From: an uncultured Eubacteriales bacterium
GTDB taxonomy: Bacteria; Bacillota; Clostridia; Oscillospirales; Acutalibacteraceae
Length of the DNA: 64,000 nucleotides
NCBI GenBank assembly: GCA_934630515.1
Contig: CAKTVV010000002.1
Location: 124,001-188,000, forward strand
Direction of reading: 5' to 3'
Shown here in pieces: positions 24,397 to 34,290 of the stretch (the first letter of the stretch is position 1; the number at the start of each line of letters is the position of its first letter). The notes below the pieces were generated by a model. It searched no databases. It was not told the origin of the DNA and saw nothing but the letters and a program-made list of their open reading frames with translations. The position numbers were made by a program, and so were the translations under genes.

Positions 24397-26455
24397 ACTT
24401 CACCTCCGTGAATACCTCCGTCAGGAACTGCACCAGCTGCATCCAGATCAAATACACGATCGCAATGGCTGCCAGAGCGATCACCATAATAAACAGCGTC
24501 AGGATTATATTTTTCAGCGTCTCCCAGAAGGTGTAATTGTGCATATGCATCAGACCCATATACAGGATCACCGCCGACCAGACGATGGCGATATAGGTCA
24601 GCAGATGGATGAAAAACGCTTCGTTCTGGGTAAAGCCGTAGGTTAGGATCACCTTGATGGGGGTCAGCAGCAGATAGGGCGTCAGGGCATAGGCGGTCAG
24701 CACATACAGCTCCCGCAGGCTGCCCTCGCCGTCGTTGATGGTGCTGACCATATAATTGCCGATCACCCAGAAGGCCGCACACACCAAAAACAGCAGAAAC
24801 AGCACCGGCACCGACTGGGACACCGGGTTTCCGTTAAAGATAAACGCCTTGGCAGTATTTTCGATCACAAACACCGCCAGCGCCAGCCCATACAGCACCG
24901 TAGCAGAGGCGACCGAGCCGAAAATGCCCCGTTTCAGATAGTAAAAGCCGTCAATGGGATGACGCAGCATGGAAAAGGAAAAGCGCAGGTCGGTGCCCAG
25001 ACGTCCGGCACCGGTGGCGGTGTTCTCCCGCAGATCCATGGTGGAGCCGTGGGGCTTTTTCTTCCGGAAAAACCGATTCCAGCACACCAGCGCCACGATC
25101 AGCAGCGCCGCCCCCGCCAGGATCCACACCATATGGCTGCTGATCCACACATCCCGCAGCTCCCAAAAGCACTCGGAATAATCGTCCCGGTCGTTGGAAA
25201 ACCGGAAATGCTCCAGCGCCGCTCCGTACTGCTGCTGCCGCATGAGGGTGCGTCCGTAGCCCACATGAGCGATCTTGGACATACCGTTGAGCTTGAGGAT
25301 CTCCTGCCACATCTGCTCTGCCTCGGCATATTTTCCGCCATTCATCAAATACAGCGCCTTGTGGGTCAGGGTGGTAAAATCGGTGGGAGTAAAGGTCTGC
25401 AGGATCCCCCGCTCCGAGTCCAGCACATAGAGGATCCCCTCATCGTTCATATCGATCGCCGACGCCACGGTGATCAGCCCGTAGGAATCGTTGCCCACCG
25501 ACCGGCCGCCGAAGGAAAACAGCAGATTGCCGTCCCCATCGTATTCGTAGATCAGCCCGGTCTGGGTGACGGCGACACAGAGGTTGTTCTTGCCGGCCGC
25601 CACATCCACAAAGTTCCACTCGTCATCCATAAAACGGTTCACCGACAGGATGTTGGTACCCGCCATATTGTGCAGCTTGAGGCTGTTTTCGGTCTTTTCC
25701 TCCGTCGCCACGTTGGCGGAGCTGCCGGAGCCGCTTTGGGTAACGCTGTACAGCAGATCCGTATCGTTCATATCCATATTAAAGATGGCGTTGGGGATCT
25801 TATCGGACAGACTGTTGATCTGCTCCTCGTTCAGCACCAGCTGCTGCAGGCGCTCAAACGCCGTCAGGCTGCGTTTGTTGGCGGCAAAATAGCCCTGAAA
25901 CTCCCCCGCCGCATCAAACTGCATGATGCCCTCATAGGTGCCCAGCCCCACCACGAAGATGTTCTTTTGGGAGGACACCGCCACGCTTTTGGGGTTAAAG
26001 GCGCTCTGGGCGCCGAACAGCACGCTCTCCGGCCGTCCGATCTTCTGCCGGAGCGTCCCGTCCGCCCGGAATACGAACACCGCCTGCGCCTCCGCATCCG
26101 CCACATACAGCTCTCCGTCCCCGTCCACAAACACCCCCATGGGCTTGACGAACTCCGAATACTTCAGCTCCTCATAGGTATCGGCGGCGGTATCGTAGAG
26201 GACGATGCGGGCGTTGCCGGTATCCGCCACATACAGGCGGTCCCCCTGCACAAACACGTCCTGAGGACCGGACAGACCGCACTCGTTCAGATAGATGCGG
26301 CTGGGGATATAGGCGTCCTGGGTGCGGATATACTCCCCGTCCACCGAAATGGTGTAGGTATAGGCGGTGCTCCGTGCCGCCGACGCCGGGATGACCAGCA
26401 GCCCGCACAGTAGCAGCGCCGCCGTCAGGATCGCCGGTATTTTCAGCTTTCTCAT
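24386..26455 (-). CDS. Membrane protein: NHL-repeat propeller, TPR-like linker, YIP1 domain
   Basis: About 689 residues. Signal peptide 1-27, then NHL-type six-bladed-propeller text over about 50-360 (GPQDVFVQGDRLYVADTGNA, KPMGVFVDGDGELYVADAEA, SAIDMNDEGILYVLDSERG). A TPR-like helical pair (YLMNGGKYAEAEQMWQEILK, YGRTLMRQQQYGAALEHF), one transmembrane helix near 435 and a C-terminal YIP1-like five-helix membrane domain (about 490-689) follow. ATG 26455 was preferred because GAGG is eight bases upstream; ATG 26461 sits on top of it. The propeller would face outside and could bind glycan or the neighbouring binding protein. A sensor or scaffold role is inference. Confidence 0.75.
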   Translation of the reverse strand: MRKLKIPAILTAALLLCGLLVIPASAARSTAYTYTISVDGEYIRTQDAYIPSRIYLNECGLSGPQDVFVQGDRLYVADTGNARIVLYDTAADTYEELKYSEFVKPMGVFVDGDGELYVADAEAQAVFVFRADGTLRQKIGRPESVLFGAQSAFNPKSVAVSSQKNIFVVGLGTYEGIMQFDAAGEFQGYFAANKRSLTAFERLQQLVLNEEQINSLSDKIPNAIFNMDMNDTDLLYSVTQSGSGSSANVATEEKTENSLKLHNMAGTNILSVNRFMDDEWNFVDVAAGKNNLCVAVTQTGLIYEYDGDGNLLFSFGGRSVGNDSYGLITVASAIDMNDEGILYVLDSERGILQTFTPTDFTTLTHKALYLMNGGKYAEAEQMWQEILKLNGMSKIAHVGYGRTLMRQQQYGAALEHFRFSNDRDDYSECFWELRDVWISSHMVWILAGAALLIVALVCWNRFFRKKKPHGSTMDLRENTATGAGRLGTDLRFSFSMLRHPIDGFYYLKRGIFGSVASATVLYGLALAVFVIENTAKAFIFNGNPVSQSVPVLFLLFLVCAAFWVIGNYMVSTINDGEGSLRELYVLTAYALTPYLLLTPIKVILTYGFTQNEAFFIHLLTYIAIVWSAVILYMGLMHMHNYTFWETLKNIILTLFIMVIALAAIAIVYLIWMQLVQFLTEVFTEVKYVI

Positions 26456-26473
26456 AGTCATTTCCTCTGCCCG

Positions 26474-27367
26474 TTATTTGATGCCGGAATGGGCCATCGT
26501 ATTCATCACCCGGGATTGGAGGATGATGAACAGGACCAGATTCGGCAGGAACATGATCAGCGTACCGGCGGCGGATATGCCCATACCCGCCACCGCATTG
26601 CCTACGTTGCTGGGGAGGATCCCCATGTAGTACGCAAAGGTCTTGAGCGATTCGTTATCCAAAAACAGCGTGGACGCCTCCGTGGCGTTCCATGCCGACT
26701 GGAAGCTGAGCATCGCCACCGTCGCCAGCGTAGGCGTCACCAGCGGCACCACGATCTTGCGGAGGATCTGATAATCCGACGCCCCGTCGATGATCGCTGC
26801 CTCAATGAGCGCATTGGGCAGCTGGTCGATAAACTGCTTGGTCAGAAAGATGCAGGTAGGCGTCACGATCAGCGGGATGATATTGCTCAAAAAATTGTTC
26901 TGCAGCCCGGTATAGTAGATGATGAAATACCGGGGGATCGCCACCGCCACCGTGATAAAGGACAGGGCGATGGTGTTGGCGGTGAGGATAAAATTCTTCG
27001 TCCGGAACTGCTTCTTGGACAGCGTATATCCCGCCGTCACGGAGATATAAATGTTGGCGAACACCGTCGCCGCCGTCACGATCACGCTGTTGAACAGATA
27101 GCGGCTCATGGGGATCGCCGTGCCGGAGGACAGATTGAACAGACTCTTAAAATTTTCCAGCGTGGGGCTTTTCACATAGAACCGGGGCGGATACGCCATC
27201 AGCTCGCTGATGGGCTTGAACGCATTGATAAATATGTACAGGATCGGCAGCGCCATGACCGCCGCAATGGGGATCACATAGGCATAGATCTTCAGCTGAC
27301 TTTTATGAAAATGCTGCGGATTCACGCCGTTGGGCAGCGCCCGCCGATTATTGATCCGTTTCTTCAA
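26474..27367 (-). CDS. Carbohydrate ABC permease, MalG type (pair 1)
   Basis: 297 residues, six transmembrane segments. EAA loop EAAIIDGASDYQILRKIVVP. Sixteen bases separate it from the MalF-type partner upstream. With that partner and the 949-residue binding protein it forms the first complete set of importer parts in the operon, except for an ATPase. Confidence 0.9.
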   Translation of the reverse strand: MKKRINNRRALPNGVNPQHFHKSQLKIYAYVIPIAAVMALPILYIFINAFKPISELMAYPPRFYVKSPTLENFKSLFNLSSGTAIPMSRYLFNSVIVTAATVFANIYISVTAGYTLSKKQFRTKNFILTANTIALSFITVAVAIPRYFIIYYTGLQNNFLSNIIPLIVTPTCIFLTKQFIDQLPNALIEAAIIDGASDYQILRKIVVPLVTPTLATVAMLSFQSAWNATEASTLFLDNESLKTFAYYMGILPSNVGNAVAGMGISAAGTLIMFLPNLVLFIILQSRVMNTMAHSGIK

Positions 27368-27383
27368 AGCTGTATCCCCCCAA

Positions 27384-28280
27384 TCAATCGTCCGATACGA
27401 ACAGCTTTCCTACCGCCTTGGTCAGCAGGAAAACGCCCAGCAGCACCACCACCGACACGGCGGCGGCATAGCCCATCTCATGGCGGATAAAGCCGTAATC
27501 GTCGATGTGATTGACGATCAGCTGACCGGCATAGTTGGGCGTGGGATTCGTGCCGGTGAGCGCCACGCCCGTACCGGCGCTGTTAAAGGTGCCCACGATC
27601 GCCATGATGGCGCCGAACAGCATCTGGGGCTTGATGGAGGGGATCGTAATGTAGACGATCTCCTGAAAGCGGTTCTTGATGCCGTCGATATAGCCCGCCT
27701 CGTAGATTTCTGAATTGATATTGAGCAGCCCCGACAGGATGGACAGAAAGCCCACCCCCATGCAGCCCCACAGCGCCACGAGGATCATGATGGGCATGAG
27801 ATATTTTTCCGATTGCAGCCACACCACCGGCTCGTCGATCACCTGCAGCTTCAGCAGCAGATAGTTGAGCCACCCGGTCTTTTCGCCGTTGAACATAACA
27901 CCCCACACCGTGGACAGCAGCACGCCGCCGGTCATGGAGGGGGAATAGAGGATCACGGTCAGGATGGTCCGGGGCGTTTTGGTCAGCTGGGACAGCGACC
28001 ACGCCATAAAGAAGGACAGCACATAGCCGCCCACCCCCACAAACAGCGCATAAATGAGGGTGTTCGGCAGCACGTTCCGGGTGAAAATGGTGTCGTTGGT
28101 CAGCAGGGATATGTAATTCTTCAGCCCCACAAAATGGGGCAGCTCGATGGTATTGAAATCCGTAAAGGACAGCGCCACCGAGGCGATGGAGGGAATCACG
28201 ATGAACAGACAGAACAGCACCAGATACGGCAGCAGGAAAACCAGCACCGAGTGTTTATCCAAAAAAGCCCGAATCTTCAC
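27384..28280 (-). CDS. Carbohydrate ABC permease, MalF type (pair 1)
   Basis: 298 residues, six transmembrane segments. EAA loop EAGYIDGIKNRFQEIVYITIP. It overlaps the large binding-protein gene by four bases (ATGA), so the pair is probably translated in concert and works together. Confidence 0.9.
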   Translation of the reverse strand: MKIRAFLDKHSVLVFLLPYLVLFCLFIVIPSIASVALSFTDFNTIELPHFVGLKNYISLLTNDTIFTRNVLPNTLIYALFVGVGGYVLSFFMAWSLSQLTKTPRTILTVILYSPSMTGGVLLSTVWGVMFNGEKTGWLNYLLLKLQVIDEPVVWLQSEKYLMPIMILVALWGCMGVGFLSILSGLLNINSEIYEAGYIDGIKNRFQEIVYITIPSIKPQMLFGAIMAIVGTFNSAGTGVALTGTNPTPNYAGQLIVNHIDDYGFIRHEMGYAAAVSVVVLLGVFLLTKAVGKLFVSDD

Positions 28281-31126
28281 GGTTTTCCTCCTTTCAGCCG
28301 CTGCAGCTCCTCCAATGCGTGGGTAGAATATTCCTTAAGAATGGCGCCGTTCTCGTCCACAAACCCGAATTCCTGCAGCTTACGCTTGAATTCCCGGTTG
28401 CACAGGATCGTGGCGGAGTTGACGCTGTCCACCAGCGAGCCGTTAGAGATGACCACCTTGTTCCACACGTTGCCGATCTCCCGTGCCACGATGTAGCTGG
28501 CGGGGTGCTCCACCACCTCCTGCTGCTGCCGGAATTGCTCCCGGATCACCGCCTTATGCTCGGCGGAAAAGGGCAGCGACTCAAAGGCCGTTTGGTTGGC
28601 GGAGTTCCACAGATAATTGGCGCCGTAGCCCACCTGCCGGCGGCGGGAATACTCGGTCTGGGTCTCGGAGGACAGCCACCATTTCAGAAAGTCCCACGCC
28701 TCAGCCTGCTTGTCGGAATTGGCGAAGATCATGGAGGCGGAGCCGTTGCAGCCGTAGTCCCGCCGGATGCTGCCGTCCTCCTGCCGGGTGCCGGGCACCA
28801 GCGCAATATCCCACAGCCCCTTCAGCTCCGGCGCCGCCATGGACAGCTGCAGATAGAAATCGTATCCGGCGATGCCGATGGGGATCTGGTTATACCGGAA
28901 GCTGTTGAAAAAGCTGGCGACCGATTGCTGCACCCCGTAGATCTTATAGAAATCCGTGATCTCCTGCAGAGCGGTCAGGGTATTTTCGCTGTCGATGGCG
29001 ACCGACAGCCCGTCATCCGCATAGATCTGCCCGTTCTCCTGCAGCACAAAGGGGGCTACGGCGCCGATGGAATAGGCGCCGCCGCCGGAGGTGGGCAGGC
29101 TGAAATTCATGGAATTGCGCAGGAGCGTGGGCATCATCGCCCGCACATCGTCCCAAGTCTCCGGCACCGCCAGCCCCAGCGTCGCCAACGTATCCTTGCG
29201 GTAAAACAGCACCGAGAAGCTCCGGGTCTCATTGACCCCGTACACGCCGCCGTTATAGTACATGGGAACCAGCGATTCGAGACTGTAATCCTTGGTATAC
29301 ACATCCAGAAAATCGTCGTATTCCAGCAAATTCTTCGCCGCCCCCCGGATGGCGTATTTATAGGGCGCCACGGAGGAGATGACCAGATCCGGGTTGTTGC
29401 CCACGGCGTTGGCCAGGATCAGCTTCTGCTCGCTGGGCATCACCACCAGCTGGATATTGGTGCCGTGCTCCTTGTTATAGGTGGCATCCACCATCTGCTG
29501 CAGAATATTGACGCACAGGGGGGTCTGCCCCACCCATACCGTCAGCTCATCCGAGCCGCTCTCGGTCACGCCGTAGTCGTCTGCGATCGCTGCCGGTGTA
29601 AAGGAATAGAAAAACCGTTTCAGCGACTCCCACACCGAACGGAAAAAGCCGGCTTTTTCCGTCGGGGGCTGGGTCTCGCCGTATACATACAGCTTATCCA
29701 GCGACACCGACTGCGCCGTGATGTTATTGATGACCTGGATCAGATAGGTGGTGGCGGAGTTGTCGCCCCGGCACAGCATTTCGGTATTGTTAGGAATGGT
29801 TTTTTTATCGTCCGCCAGCTTGCGTGCCAGCTCGGCGGCATATTTCAGATCGTCGGCAAACACCGGCTCGCCCCCGGTCGTCTCCGCCAGCCGGGCATAG
29901 ATGGCGTCCATCCGGTCGGCAAAGCCGTAGATGTCGCCCTGCGCCTGCGGCATATAGGCGTCCATATCCCAAGTGCGGTTGGCGTCCGATTCCCCGGCGG
30001 TCAGCTTGAGCAGCTGGCTGCCGAGGGTGTTGATCTCACCGATCAGCGCCAGTATGTCGCTGTATGCCTGCTCCAGTGCGCCCACCGACACGGTCAGCGC
30101 CACCGTATGCGTTCCCTTATCCAGATACACCCAAGCGTCATCGCCGTCCGCCTGCCACGAGGCGGTCTTGAACCGGTTGCTGCCGGTGCCGGCAAAGCTA
30201 TAGGCTTCCCATTCCGCAAAGGGCACCTTGCCGTCCACCTCGATGCGGCGATACACCGGCAGATTGGTGTCGGAGGGCTGCTGATAGGCGGCACCGAACC
30301 GATACCAGCCGGCGGTCTCGATGGAAAATTCCCACAGCACCTTCTGCCCGGCAGTATTCCATGCGTCGCCGGACAGCACATTCAGGCGTTTTTTGTAGGT
30401 GTCATAGGGGGTCACGGTGTTTTTCTGCACACTCGCCGCCCGGATATAGGAATCCGACTTCAGCGCATATTGCTCCGCCTCGATGCAGACGCTATCCGTT
30501 CCGGCGATCACCGTCTGCCCCGCCACCGTATCCCGATAGGCGGGCAGCGGGGATTCCGGCACCAGCCAGATCCGCCGGAGCTCCACATCCTGCACCTGTA
30601 CGCTCAAGGTAAAGCGCACCGCCCCCGCCGGCAGCTCGACGGACAGCTCCGCCTTGTTGATGCCGGAATTATCCAGCAGAAAGCTGCGGCAAGGCTCCTG
30701 TGCCACCGTCTGCTCCGGCAGCACGTCATTGCCGCTGCGGTCCGTCAGCCCCCGCTGGGTGTCGCACCACAGGGTCGGCAGCGTAGTATGGTACTCTGTG
30801 TCATTCACCTGCAGCAGCACGGTGTTGTCCATCGCCACCGCCGTGTGCACCGCCCGGTATTCCAGCAGCCACCGATAGCGGCCGCTTCGCTCCACCGCAG
30901 CGGTGAACACACCTGTCTCCCCGGCAGCCAGCGGCAGCGGCAGGGTTTCCCCCTCTACCGGCATTGCCCCCTCCAGCGAGGGGGCAAGCCAGTGTTCCGC
31001 CGCAGCAGCCGTATAGTTTCGGGAGCTCTCCGGCTCATTTGTCTGGGCGCTCGCCGCCATCCCCGTGGGCATCAGCCAGATGCTCACCGCCAGCAGCAGC
31101 GCCACGATCCTTTTTTGATGTTTCAT
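28277..31126 (-). CDS. Very large extracellular solute-binding protein with carbohydrate-binding-like N-terminal domains
   Basis: 949 residues, about twice the usual CUT1 binding-protein length. Signal peptide 1-27 without a lipobox (MPTGMAASAQ). Two beta-sandwich modules follow: about 40-200, and about 212-355 starting CIEAEQYALKSDSYIRAAS and containing ETAGWYRFGAAYQQPS, a CBM6/35-like pattern. A helical linker (about 360-500) leads to a family 1 solute-binding domain (about 515-900: LTVWVGQTPLCVNILQQMVD, AVGNNPDLVISSVAPYKYA, FRYNQIPIGIAGYDFYLQLS). How it stays on the cell without a lipid anchor is not obvious. Position next to permease pair 1 makes it that pair's receptor. Confidence 0.85.
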   Translation of the reverse strand: MKHQKRIVALLLAVSIWLMPTGMAASAQTNEPESSRNYTAAAAEHWLAPSLEGAMPVEGETLPLPLAAGETGVFTAAVERSGRYRWLLEYRAVHTAVAMDNTVLLQVNDTEYHTTLPTLWCDTQRGLTDRSGNDVLPEQTVAQEPCRSFLLDNSGINKAELSVELPAGAVRFTLSVQVQDVELRRIWLVPESPLPAYRDTVAGQTVIAGTDSVCIEAEQYALKSDSYIRAASVQKNTVTPYDTYKKRLNVLSGDAWNTAGQKVLWEFSIETAGWYRFGAAYQQPSDTNLPVYRRIEVDGKVPFAEWEAYSFAGTGSNRFKTASWQADGDDAWVYLDKGTHTVALTVSVGALEQAYSDILALIGEINTLGSQLLKLTAGESDANRTWDMDAYMPQAQGDIYGFADRMDAIYARLAETTGGEPVFADDLKYAAELARKLADDKKTIPNNTEMLCRGDNSATTYLIQVINNITAQSVSLDKLYVYGETQPPTEKAGFFRSVWESLKRFFYSFTPAAIADDYGVTESGSDELTVWVGQTPLCVNILQQMVDATYNKEHGTNIQLVVMPSEQKLILANAVGNNPDLVISSVAPYKYAIRGAAKNLLEYDDFLDVYTKDYSLESLVPMYYNGGVYGVNETRSFSVLFYRKDTLATLGLAVPETWDDVRAMMPTLLRNSMNFSLPTSGGGAYSIGAVAPFVLQENGQIYADDGLSVAIDSENTLTALQEITDFYKIYGVQQSVASFFNSFRYNQIPIGIAGYDFYLQLSMAAPELKGLWDIALVPGTRQEDGSIRRDYGCNGSASMIFANSDKQAEAWDFLKWWLSSETQTEYSRRRQVGYGANYLWNSANQTAFESLPFSAEHKAVIREQFRQQQEVVEHPASYIVAREIGNVWNKVVISNGSLVDSVNSATILCNREFKRKLQEFGFVDENGAILKEYSTHALEELQRLKGGKP

Positions 31127-31151
31127 AGGAGCTCCCTTTCCGTTTCGTCGC

Positions 31152-34100
31152 TTATGCTTCGGCAGAGTTCGCTTTCTTTTTCCGGCGCAGCCACAGGAGC
31201 AGCACCACGATCCCCGCCGCCAGCAGCACCACCACAGCGCCCAGCACCAGGAAGAACACCACCGGGCGCATCCCGAGGATCCGGTTCTCGCCCTGCTTCA
31301 CCAGCCGCCGCTTTTTGATCACCTGGATCTCATCGTCCTCATCCGGCTCGACCGTGGAATCGCCGTCGGTGTCAGTGTCGCTGTCCACATAGCTTGTGTT
31401 GTTGTCGGGGTCGGTCACCGGCTTATAGGTATCGTCCGGCTTGGAGTCCACCCCCGTCAGGCTCTTGTTCACCTGCATCTGATACAGCGTCGCCTGAGCG
31501 CCGCCCACCGCCGTATGGACGGTCAGACGCACATACCGGGCACGCACCGGCGAGAAGGAGACCGTCTCCACACCGCCGGTGGCTCCCTCAACGGTCTTCA
31601 CATCCGTCCATGTCTGCCCATCCTCAGATACGGCGACGGTATAGCCGGAGGCGTAGGAGGTGCCCCATTTGAGGGTCACGGAGGAAACCAAAGCCGTTTC
31701 CTTCAGCACTGCCGTCAGAGAGCCGTCCACGTTGTAGAAGGCGGTGGTGTCACCGTTCAGCAGCACATCCGCCGCCGCATCGGTAAAGTGATCCAGCTGG
31801 TCGATGGTGCCGTAATCCCCCAGCGTAATATCCACATTCTTCCAGTCAGCCGTGCCGAGATAGATCTTGGTGACATTGCCGCTCTCCACATAATACCCTA
31901 CGGTGGTCCCGTCGGCAGGCAGAGCGGTCAGCCGGGACAGCGCCTTTCCGTCCACCGTCACGCTGTACGCCGCCACGCCGTACGCCAGCAGATCCTTCGC
32001 CTGATTGCCCTGATCGTAGGACACCCGGAAGGTGCTCGGATCCGTCGGCTCGCTGGTATACACCGTGGTGCTGTCCGCATCGGCGTGATAGACGCTGGTG
32101 CGCTTTCGGTCGGCAGGGGTCACCAGCAGCGCCTGAGTCTTTTCCGCATCCTTATCGGAGCGGTTCAGCGTCAAGGTGCGATCCACCGTCACCGGCACCG
32201 CCGCCCCGGCACGCAGCAGCACCGGCGAATAGTTATAGGGGGTCTCCACGGTGACCTCTTTGCCGCCGCTGTATTTCTGCCCATCCAGCAGATTATACCA
32301 GCTGCCGGCGGGCAGCGACAGCGTATCCGTCAGCCGGCCGTCGGTGGTCACCTTGACCAGAAAATCATCGCAGAACAGATATTGATCCTCCAGCCCGTAA
32401 AGCTCCAGCTGACCGTCAAAGGCGACCGCCATCCCCTGAGTCATGGGGATACCGGTGATATTCGCCTTAATGGCGGAGGACTGCACCTTACCGGCAATGC
32501 TCTCCCGCAGCCAGTAGGCGTTTTTATACGCCGCCTGAGTCTGGGCATCGTACTCGGTGGGATTCTTGGATACATTGCCGCCGGAGCGCATGATCGGTAT
32601 AAAAGCGGCAAACTGCAGCCACCGTCTGTAGAGGGCGTCGGAGGGACGCCCGTCCAGTGCGCCGATATCGGCGCCGATCATGGAATAGCCGGAGGCGCTG
32701 AGGGAGATCAGCGACCGCACCTGCATGGATAGCCCGTTGACCCCGGCGCTCTGGTCGCCCAGCCACACCGGCGACCACTGCTGCGCACCGGCGCAGGCGC
32801 CCCGGATATAGCAGAGGAAATCGTCGTTGGTCAGCTCTTTATACGCCTGATTATACGCCTTGGCATAGAAATAGGTGTAGAAGTTGTGCATCTTATCGCC
32901 GGTCAGACCGTTGCTGAACACGGTGTCCGCCGGAATCAGCTCCGCAAAGTCGCACATACCGCCCTTGATCCCCAGATCGGTATGCTGCTTGAGCCAGCGC
33001 TTGAGCAGCTCCACCCCCAGAGGATCGGTGAAGTCCACCCAGCTGCCCACGATCTTCTTGCTGCGGGAATAGCGGGCAAAGGGAAGCTGATCCGTGCTGC
33101 TGCTGCCCAAATAATTCAGCGCTTCGGTGGGGCTGATGAAATCGCCGTTGTTCCAGCGCAGCATCACCGAGCCATTGGATTTCACGATGTTATTGCCCGC
33201 TGCCGACGCCGAAATGGTGGGATGCTCGCCGTATACCACATGCACCGGCGTACCCATCTCCTCATAGGAGGCGTACAGCGCCCCCAGCTGGGCGATGGCG
33301 TTGGGGGTGCTCTCCCCGTTCAGCTTCCAGTAGCCGTTGGAGCCGCCCGCCTGATACTTGTATGCCCAATCGGCGGTGGGCGCATAGGGCTTACCGGTCA
33401 GATCGGTGTATTTCACCAGGTTTTCCTTCATGGAGCCGGTCCATATGTACGCATCCAGCCGGCTGTCGGAGAAATCCAGAGTATACTTCTTCTCGTTGGT
33501 GTAGCCGATATCCACATTGGCGCTGGCAAAGGAGTTATAGAACAGCGTATAGCCCCGGCTGCTGTGCAGGATGGGGATATTGGTATAGCTCCGCCACAGC
33601 TCCTTGCCGGTGGAGGCGGCGCTGTGATAGGCGGCATCGGAATTCCACATCACCGTGCGGGTGCCGTTCTGATTCACCGGGCCGAACCGCTCGCCGGTGC
33701 CGTAGACTACTTCCTCTTTGGAGAGGGGCAGCTCCAGCCGGGTCTTTGCCCACTTCTTCTGGCTCAGTCCAAAGGAGATCTGTCCCGGCGTGATATCGAA
33801 CAGCCGCACCCCGGCGGCATCGTACACCGTCAGCTTCCAGCTGCCGTCCGTCTCGGAAAAGCGCACCCGGGTGCCGTCGGTGCCGGTCATGTCGATGCTC
33901 TGCCCCTCGACGGTCTGATAGTCGATGCGCTGATTGGACTCCGGCTCGAACACGCCGGTCTTTTCAAAGGATTCCGGATGCGCCGCCGGCGCCTCATTCT
34001 CCAGACGCACGCCGCCCAGCGACGGGAAGGACAGGAACAGACTCATATCCTCCCCCTTGACGGTGATCCGGATCTCAAAGGAGGTGTCGTGCTTCTCATA

Positions 34101-34274
34101 GCCACGGTAGCCTGTAATATAGTACCACACTGCGTGTACGGCGGGTGCCTCCGGGCTGGCCGGATACACGCCGAAATCGCCGGCGTCCGCAGCCGCCGCC
34201 AAAGGCGTCGTCACCGCCGTGACCGCCATAAGCAGCGCCAGCAGGAGCACCTGTAAGGATCTTTTCGTTGACAT
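31152..34274 (-). CDS. Membrane-anchored GH31 glycosidase with F5/8-type C domain
   Basis: 1040 residues. Signal peptide 1-30; GH31 N-terminal sandwich (SLFLSFPSLGGVRLENE, VVYGTGERFGPVNQNG) and catalytic barrel with nucleophile candidate Asp442 in GGMCDFAELIPADTVFSNG and acid/base candidate Asp507 in WLGDQSAGVNG. A coagulation-factor-type discoidin domain lies at about 830-935, then a Thr/Asp/Glu-rich linker, a transmembrane helix (about 1000-1025) and a basic tail. ATG 34274 is seven bases after GGAGG. GH31 members hydrolyse alpha-glucosides or alpha-xylosides, or act as sulfoquinovosidases. Subfamily is uncertain, but the surface location suggests side-chain trimming before import. Confidence 0.85.
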   Translation of the reverse strand: MSTKRSLQVLLLALLMAVTAVTTPLAAAADAGDFGVYPASPEAPAVHAVWYYITGYRGYEKHDTSFEIRITVKGEDMSLFLSFPSLGGVRLENEAPAAHPESFEKTGVFEPESNQRIDYQTVEGQSIDMTGTDGTRVRFSETDGSWKLTVYDAAGVRLFDITPGQISFGLSQKKWAKTRLELPLSKEEVVYGTGERFGPVNQNGTRTVMWNSDAAYHSAASTGKELWRSYTNIPILHSSRGYTLFYNSFASANVDIGYTNEKKYTLDFSDSRLDAYIWTGSMKENLVKYTDLTGKPYAPTADWAYKYQAGGSNGYWKLNGESTPNAIAQLGALYASYEEMGTPVHVVYGEHPTISASAAGNNIVKSNGSVMLRWNNGDFISPTEALNYLGSSSTDQLPFARYSRSKKIVGSWVDFTDPLGVELLKRWLKQHTDLGIKGGMCDFAELIPADTVFSNGLTGDKMHNFYTYFYAKAYNQAYKELTNDDFLCYIRGACAGAQQWSPVWLGDQSAGVNGLSMQVRSLISLSASGYSMIGADIGALDGRPSDALYRRWLQFAAFIPIMRSGGNVSKNPTEYDAQTQAAYKNAYWLRESIAGKVQSSAIKANITGIPMTQGMAVAFDGQLELYGLEDQYLFCDDFLVKVTTDGRLTDTLSLPAGSWYNLLDGQKYSGGKEVTVETPYNYSPVLLRAGAAVPVTVDRTLTLNRSDKDAEKTQALLVTPADRKRTSVYHADADSTTVYTSEPTDPSTFRVSYDQGNQAKDLLAYGVAAYSVTVDGKALSRLTALPADGTTVGYYVESGNVTKIYLGTADWKNVDITLGDYGTIDQLDHFTDAAADVLLNGDTTAFYNVDGSLTAVLKETALVSSVTLKWGTSYASGYTVAVSEDGQTWTDVKTVEGATGGVETVSFSPVRARYVRLTVHTAVGGAQATLYQMQVNKSLTGVDSKPDDTYKPVTDPDNNTSYVDSDTDTDGDSTVEPDEDDEIQVIKKRRLVKQGENRILGMRPVVFFLVLGAVVVLLAAGIVVLLLWLRRKKKANSAEA

Positions 34275-34290
34275 TTGTCCGCCTCCCATA

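Noticed and set aside
28319..31318. A roughly 1000-codon frame antisense to the 949-residue binding protein.
   Set aside because: Same shadow composition (His, Arg, Gln rich); the sense strand has a signal peptide and a clear domain layout.
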